A stretch of DNA of 15,633 nucleotides from positions 1-15,633 of the forward strand of contig JAYTVC010000059.1 in the NCBI GenBank assembly GCA_043744215.1, written 5' to 3'. The notes under the pieces were generated by a model. The model saw only the letters and a program-made list of their open reading frames with translations. It ran no database searches and was not told the DNA's origin. The translations under genes were made by a program, and so were the position numbers. Origin of the DNA: JBEEJL01 sp043744215. GTDB lineage: Bacteria > Pseudomonadota > Gammaproteobacteria > Burkholderiales > JBEEJL01. This document shows, piece after piece, positions 13,367-15,633 of this stretch; within the stretch, counting starts at the first letter, position 1; each line of letters begins with the position of its first letter.

Positions 13367-13387
13367 GACCGGCGCGTGACGCTGGTC
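13367..13387 (+). promoter_or_regulatory. Hairpin in the rpsG-fusA gap
   Basis: GACCGGCG (13367-13374) pairs with CGCTGGTC (13380-13387), eight pairs including one G-T wobble, around a CGTGA loop. It abuts the 28-nt AT-rich element and ends 23 nt before the fusA start. No T run follows, so it is not a terminator. It could tune fusA translation or mark an RNA processing site. Confidence 0.5.
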
Positions 13388-13410
13388 GTGAGAGAGATAC
13401 AGGCTTAATC

Positions 13411-15501
13411 GTGGCACGTAAAACACCAATCGAACGTTATCGCAACATCGGCATCAGCGCACACATTGACGCGGGTAAAACCACAACCACCGAGCGCGTA
13501 CTTTATTACACCGGTGAAAGCCACAAGATTGGTGAAGTGCACGATGGTGCGACCACGACCGACTGGATGGAGCAGGAAAAAGAACGCGGCATTACGATTA
13601 CGTCTGCTGCCGTTACTTGTTTCTGGAAGGGTATGGCTGGCGAGTATCCGGAGCATCACATCAACATCATCGATACACCAGGCCACGTGGACTTCACCAT
13701 TGAGGTTGAGCGCTCCATGCGTGTTCTTGACGGCGCTTGCATGGTCTATTGCGCCGTAGGCGGCGTGCAGCCGCAATCGGAAACCGTCTGGCGCCAAGCT
13801 AACAAATACGGCGTGCCGCGCTTGGCATTTGTGAACAAAATGGATCGCCAAGGCGCTAATTTCTTCAAAGTCTATGACCAGATGAGAAGCCGCCTCAAGG
13901 CCAACCCCGTGCCCATCCAGATTCCTATTGGCGCGGAAGAAAAATTTGAAGGCGTCGTTGATCTCATCAAAATGAAAGCCATCTTCTGGGATGAGGCATC
14001 TCAGGGCATGAAGTTCGAGCTGCGCGACATTCCTGCCAATCTGCAGGCAGAGGCCAAAGAATGGCACGAGAAAATGGTGGAAAGCGCCGCTGAAGCGTCC
14101 GAAGAGCTGATGAACAAATATTTGGAAGCGGGTGAGTTGTCCGCCAAGGACATCAAACTCGGTTTGCGTACCCGTACCATCGCCGGTGAAATCGTTCCCA
14201 TGTTGTGCGGCTCAGCATTCAAGAACAAGGGTGTGCAGGCAATGTTGGATGGCGTGATAGATTTTCTGCCTGCCCCGACAGACATCCCGCCTGTGACGGG
14301 CGAGCTGGAAAACGGCAGCCAAGGCCAACGCAAAGCCAGCGACGACGAGCCATTCTCTGGCCTTGCATTCAAAATTATGACCGACCCCTTTGTCGGCCAG
14401 CTTATTTTTGTGCGCTCCTATTCGGGCGTGCTGAAAAGCGGCGATACGGTTTACAACTCGGTAAAAGGCCGCAAGGAACGTATCGGCCGTTTGGTGCAAA
14501 TGCACGCCAATGACCGCAAGGCCATTGATGAAGTGCGCGCAGGCGACATCGCTGCGGCGGTGGGTTTGAAAGACACGACCACGGGCGACACGATTTGCGA
14601 TCCGGATAAAGTGATTATCCTCGAACGCATGATATTCCCTGAGCCAGTGATTCACGTTGCTGTCGAGCCGAAGACCAAGCAGGACCAGGAAAAAATGGGC
14701 CTTGCATTGAACCGTCTTGCGCAAGAAGACCCTTCATTCCGCGTGCGCACCGATGAAGAATCCGGCCAGACGATTATTTCCGGCATGGGTGAATTGCATC
14801 TGGAAATTATTGTGGACCGCATGAAGCGCGAATTTAGCGTAGAAGCCAACGTGGGCGCACCGCAGGTGGCCTATCGCGAAGCGATCAAGAAACAAGTTGA
14901 AATCGAAGGCAAATTCGTCAAACAATCCGGCGGCCGAGGCCAGTACGGCCATGTGTGGTTACGCATGGAGCCGAACGAAACCGGCAAGGGTTTCGAGTTT
15001 GTCGACGCAATCAAGGGTGGTACGGTCCCGCGCGAATTTATTCCTGCGGTGAACAAAGGCCTGGAAGAAACATTGCCCAATGGTGTGCTCGCCGGCTTCC
15101 CCGTGGTTGACGTAAAAGTCACGTTGTTCGACGGCTCGTACCACGATGTGGACTCGAATGAAAATGCGTTCAAGATGGCTGCGTCCATGGCGTTCAAGGA
15201 TGGTATGCGCAAAGCCAGCCCCGTGCTGTTGGAGCCAATGATGGCGGTTGAAGTGGAAACGCCACCGGAATTCATGGGCAACGTGGTGGGCGATTTGTCG
15301 TCCCGTCGTGGCATGATCCAAGGCATGGACGACGTGCCGGGCCTCAAAGTAATCAAGGCTGAAGTGCCTTTGGCGGAAATGTTCGGTTACTCGACCTCGT
15401 TGCGTTCCGCAACACAAGGCCGCGCGACCTACACGATGGAATTCAAGCACTACACGGAAGCGCCGAAAAACGTCGCTGAAGCAGTTATCAACAAGAAGTA
15501 A
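13411..15501 (+). CDS. fusA: Elongation factor G
   Basis: A 696-residue EF-G (E. coli 704), the GTPase that drives translocation and, with RRF, ribosome recycling. GTPase motifs are all present: AHIDAGKT at 17-24, DTPGH at 88-92 with catalytic H92, NKMD at 142-145 and GSAFK at 267-271. The domain IV/V region includes KQSGGRGQYGHVWL, GVLAGFPVVDVKVTLFDGSYHDVDS and SSRRGMIQGM. The end is TMEFKHYTEAPKNVAEAVI. The start is GTG13411, fixed by the conserved N-terminus ARKTPIERYRNIGI; AGG at 13401-13403 is a weak ribosome binding site. tuf follows after 46 nt. The gene is intact and its sequence fits the canonical fusA of the str operon rather than a divergent paralogue. Confidence 0.98.
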   Translation: MARKTPIERYRNIGISAHIDAGKTTTTERVLYYTGESHKIGEVHDGATTTDWMEQEKERGITITSAAVTCFWKGMAGEYPEHHINIIDTPGHVDFTIEVERSMRVLDGACMVYCAVGGVQPQSETVWRQANKYGVPRLAFVNKMDRQGANFFKVYDQMRSRLKANPVPIQIPIGAEEKFEGVVDLIKMKAIFWDEASQGMKFELRDIPANLQAEAKEWHEKMVESAAEASEELMNKYLEAGELSAKDIKLGLRTRTIAGEIVPMLCGSAFKNKGVQAMLDGVIDFLPAPTDIPPVTGELENGSQGQRKASDDEPFSGLAFKIMTDPFVGQLIFVRSYSGVLKSGDTVYNSVKGRKERIGRLVQMHANDRKAIDEVRAGDIAAAVGLKDTTTGDTICDPDKVIILERMIFPEPVIHVAVEPKTKQDQEKMGLALNRLAQEDPSFRVRTDEESGQTIISGMGELHLEIIVDRMKREFSVEANVGAPQVAYREAIKKQVEIEGKFVKQSGGRGQYGHVWLRMEPNETGKGFEFVDAIKGGTVPREFIPAVNKGLEETLPNGVLAGFPVVDVKVTLFDGSYHDVDSNENAFKMAASMAFKDGMRKASPVLLEPMMAVEVETPPEFMGNVVGDLSSRRGMIQGMDDVPGLKVIKAEVPLAEMFGYSTSLRSATQGRATYTMEFKHYTEAPKNVAEAVINKK

Positions 15502-15511
15502 TTTTTAACAA

Positions 15512-15535
15512 TCAAAAATCAATCGTAATTTTTGA
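15512..15535 (+). promoter_or_regulatory. AT-rich hairpin before the second tuf
   Basis: TCAAAAAT (15512-15519) pairs with ATTTTTGA (15528-15535) around an 8-nt loop. Its last base touches the tuf ribosome binding site AAGGA (15535-15539). The stem is weak because only two pairs are G-C, so any effect on translation start would be mild. Confidence 0.35.
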
Positions 15536-15547
15536 AGGAAAAACATC

Positions 15548-15633
15548 ATGGCAAAAGGCAAATTTGAGCGGACCAAACCGCACGTCAACGTCGGCACGAT
15601 TGGTCACGTAGACCACGGCAAGACCACATTGAC
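15548..15633 (+). CDS. tuf: Elongation factor Tu, N-terminal start (partial, downstream tuf copy)
   Basis: The window ends inside this gene, after 28 full codons. The N-terminus [20 protein letters not shown] leads into DHGKTTL, containing the P-loop GHVDHGKT that binds GTP phosphates. AAGGA at 15535-15539 is 8 nt before ATG15548. It is the last visible gene of the str operon after fusA. The two partial tuf fragments in the window cover opposite ends of the protein, so their mutual identity cannot be judged here. Confidence 0.98.

Overview
The window is the conserved transcription/translation core of a proteobacterial chromosome. All genes are on the + strand, in the order tuf (3' end) - tRNA-Trp - secE - nusG - rplK - rplA - rplJ - rplL - rpoB - rpoC - rpsL - rpsG - fusA - tuf (5' end). 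The join of the rpoBC cluster to the str cluster (rpoC followed 132 nt later by rpsL), with a tuf copy on each side and tRNA-Trp just before secE, is typical of Betaproteobacteria. In E. coli the two clusters lie far apart. RpoB, RpoC, S12 and EF-G sequences fit this. I would not name a genus; an order such as Nitrosomonadales is a guess.

Region 1 (1-1130): the last 28 codons of EF-Tu, an AT-rich promoter-like element with a perfect TATAAT, tRNA-Trp(CCA), and the translationally overlapping pair secE-nusG. Region 2 (1130-3812): ribosomal stalk genes rplK-rplA and rplJ-rplL. The two gaps here (217 and 398 nt) hold the most unusual sequence in the window. Each has a pair of inverted 29-nt arms, every arm built from four GGATTGA-like heptamers plus a G. 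The first gap also has a terminator-like hairpin with a T6 tract; the second has tandem hairpins and a possible L10 leader structure. Region 3 (3813-12320): rpoB and rpoC, preceded by two hairpins in the rplL-rpoB gap, one of them attenuator-like. Region 4 (12321-15633): a consensus-like sigma70 promoter followed by a perfect 14-bp stem-loop in the predicted rpsL leader, then rpsL, rpsG, fusA and the start of the second tuf. A 28-nt copy of the AT-rich element upstream of tRNA-Trp recurs between rpsG and fusA.

Together the genes encode the RNA polymerase beta/beta' subunits, the elongation regulator NusG, a SecYEG channel subunit, ribosomal proteins of the stalk and decoding centre, and the elongation factors that work there. 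All coding sequences look intact, with key catalytic residues present. I see no insertion sequence, phage, CRISPR array, toxin-antitoxin or defence system, and no new protein system. The points worth a second look are all in the intergenic DNA.
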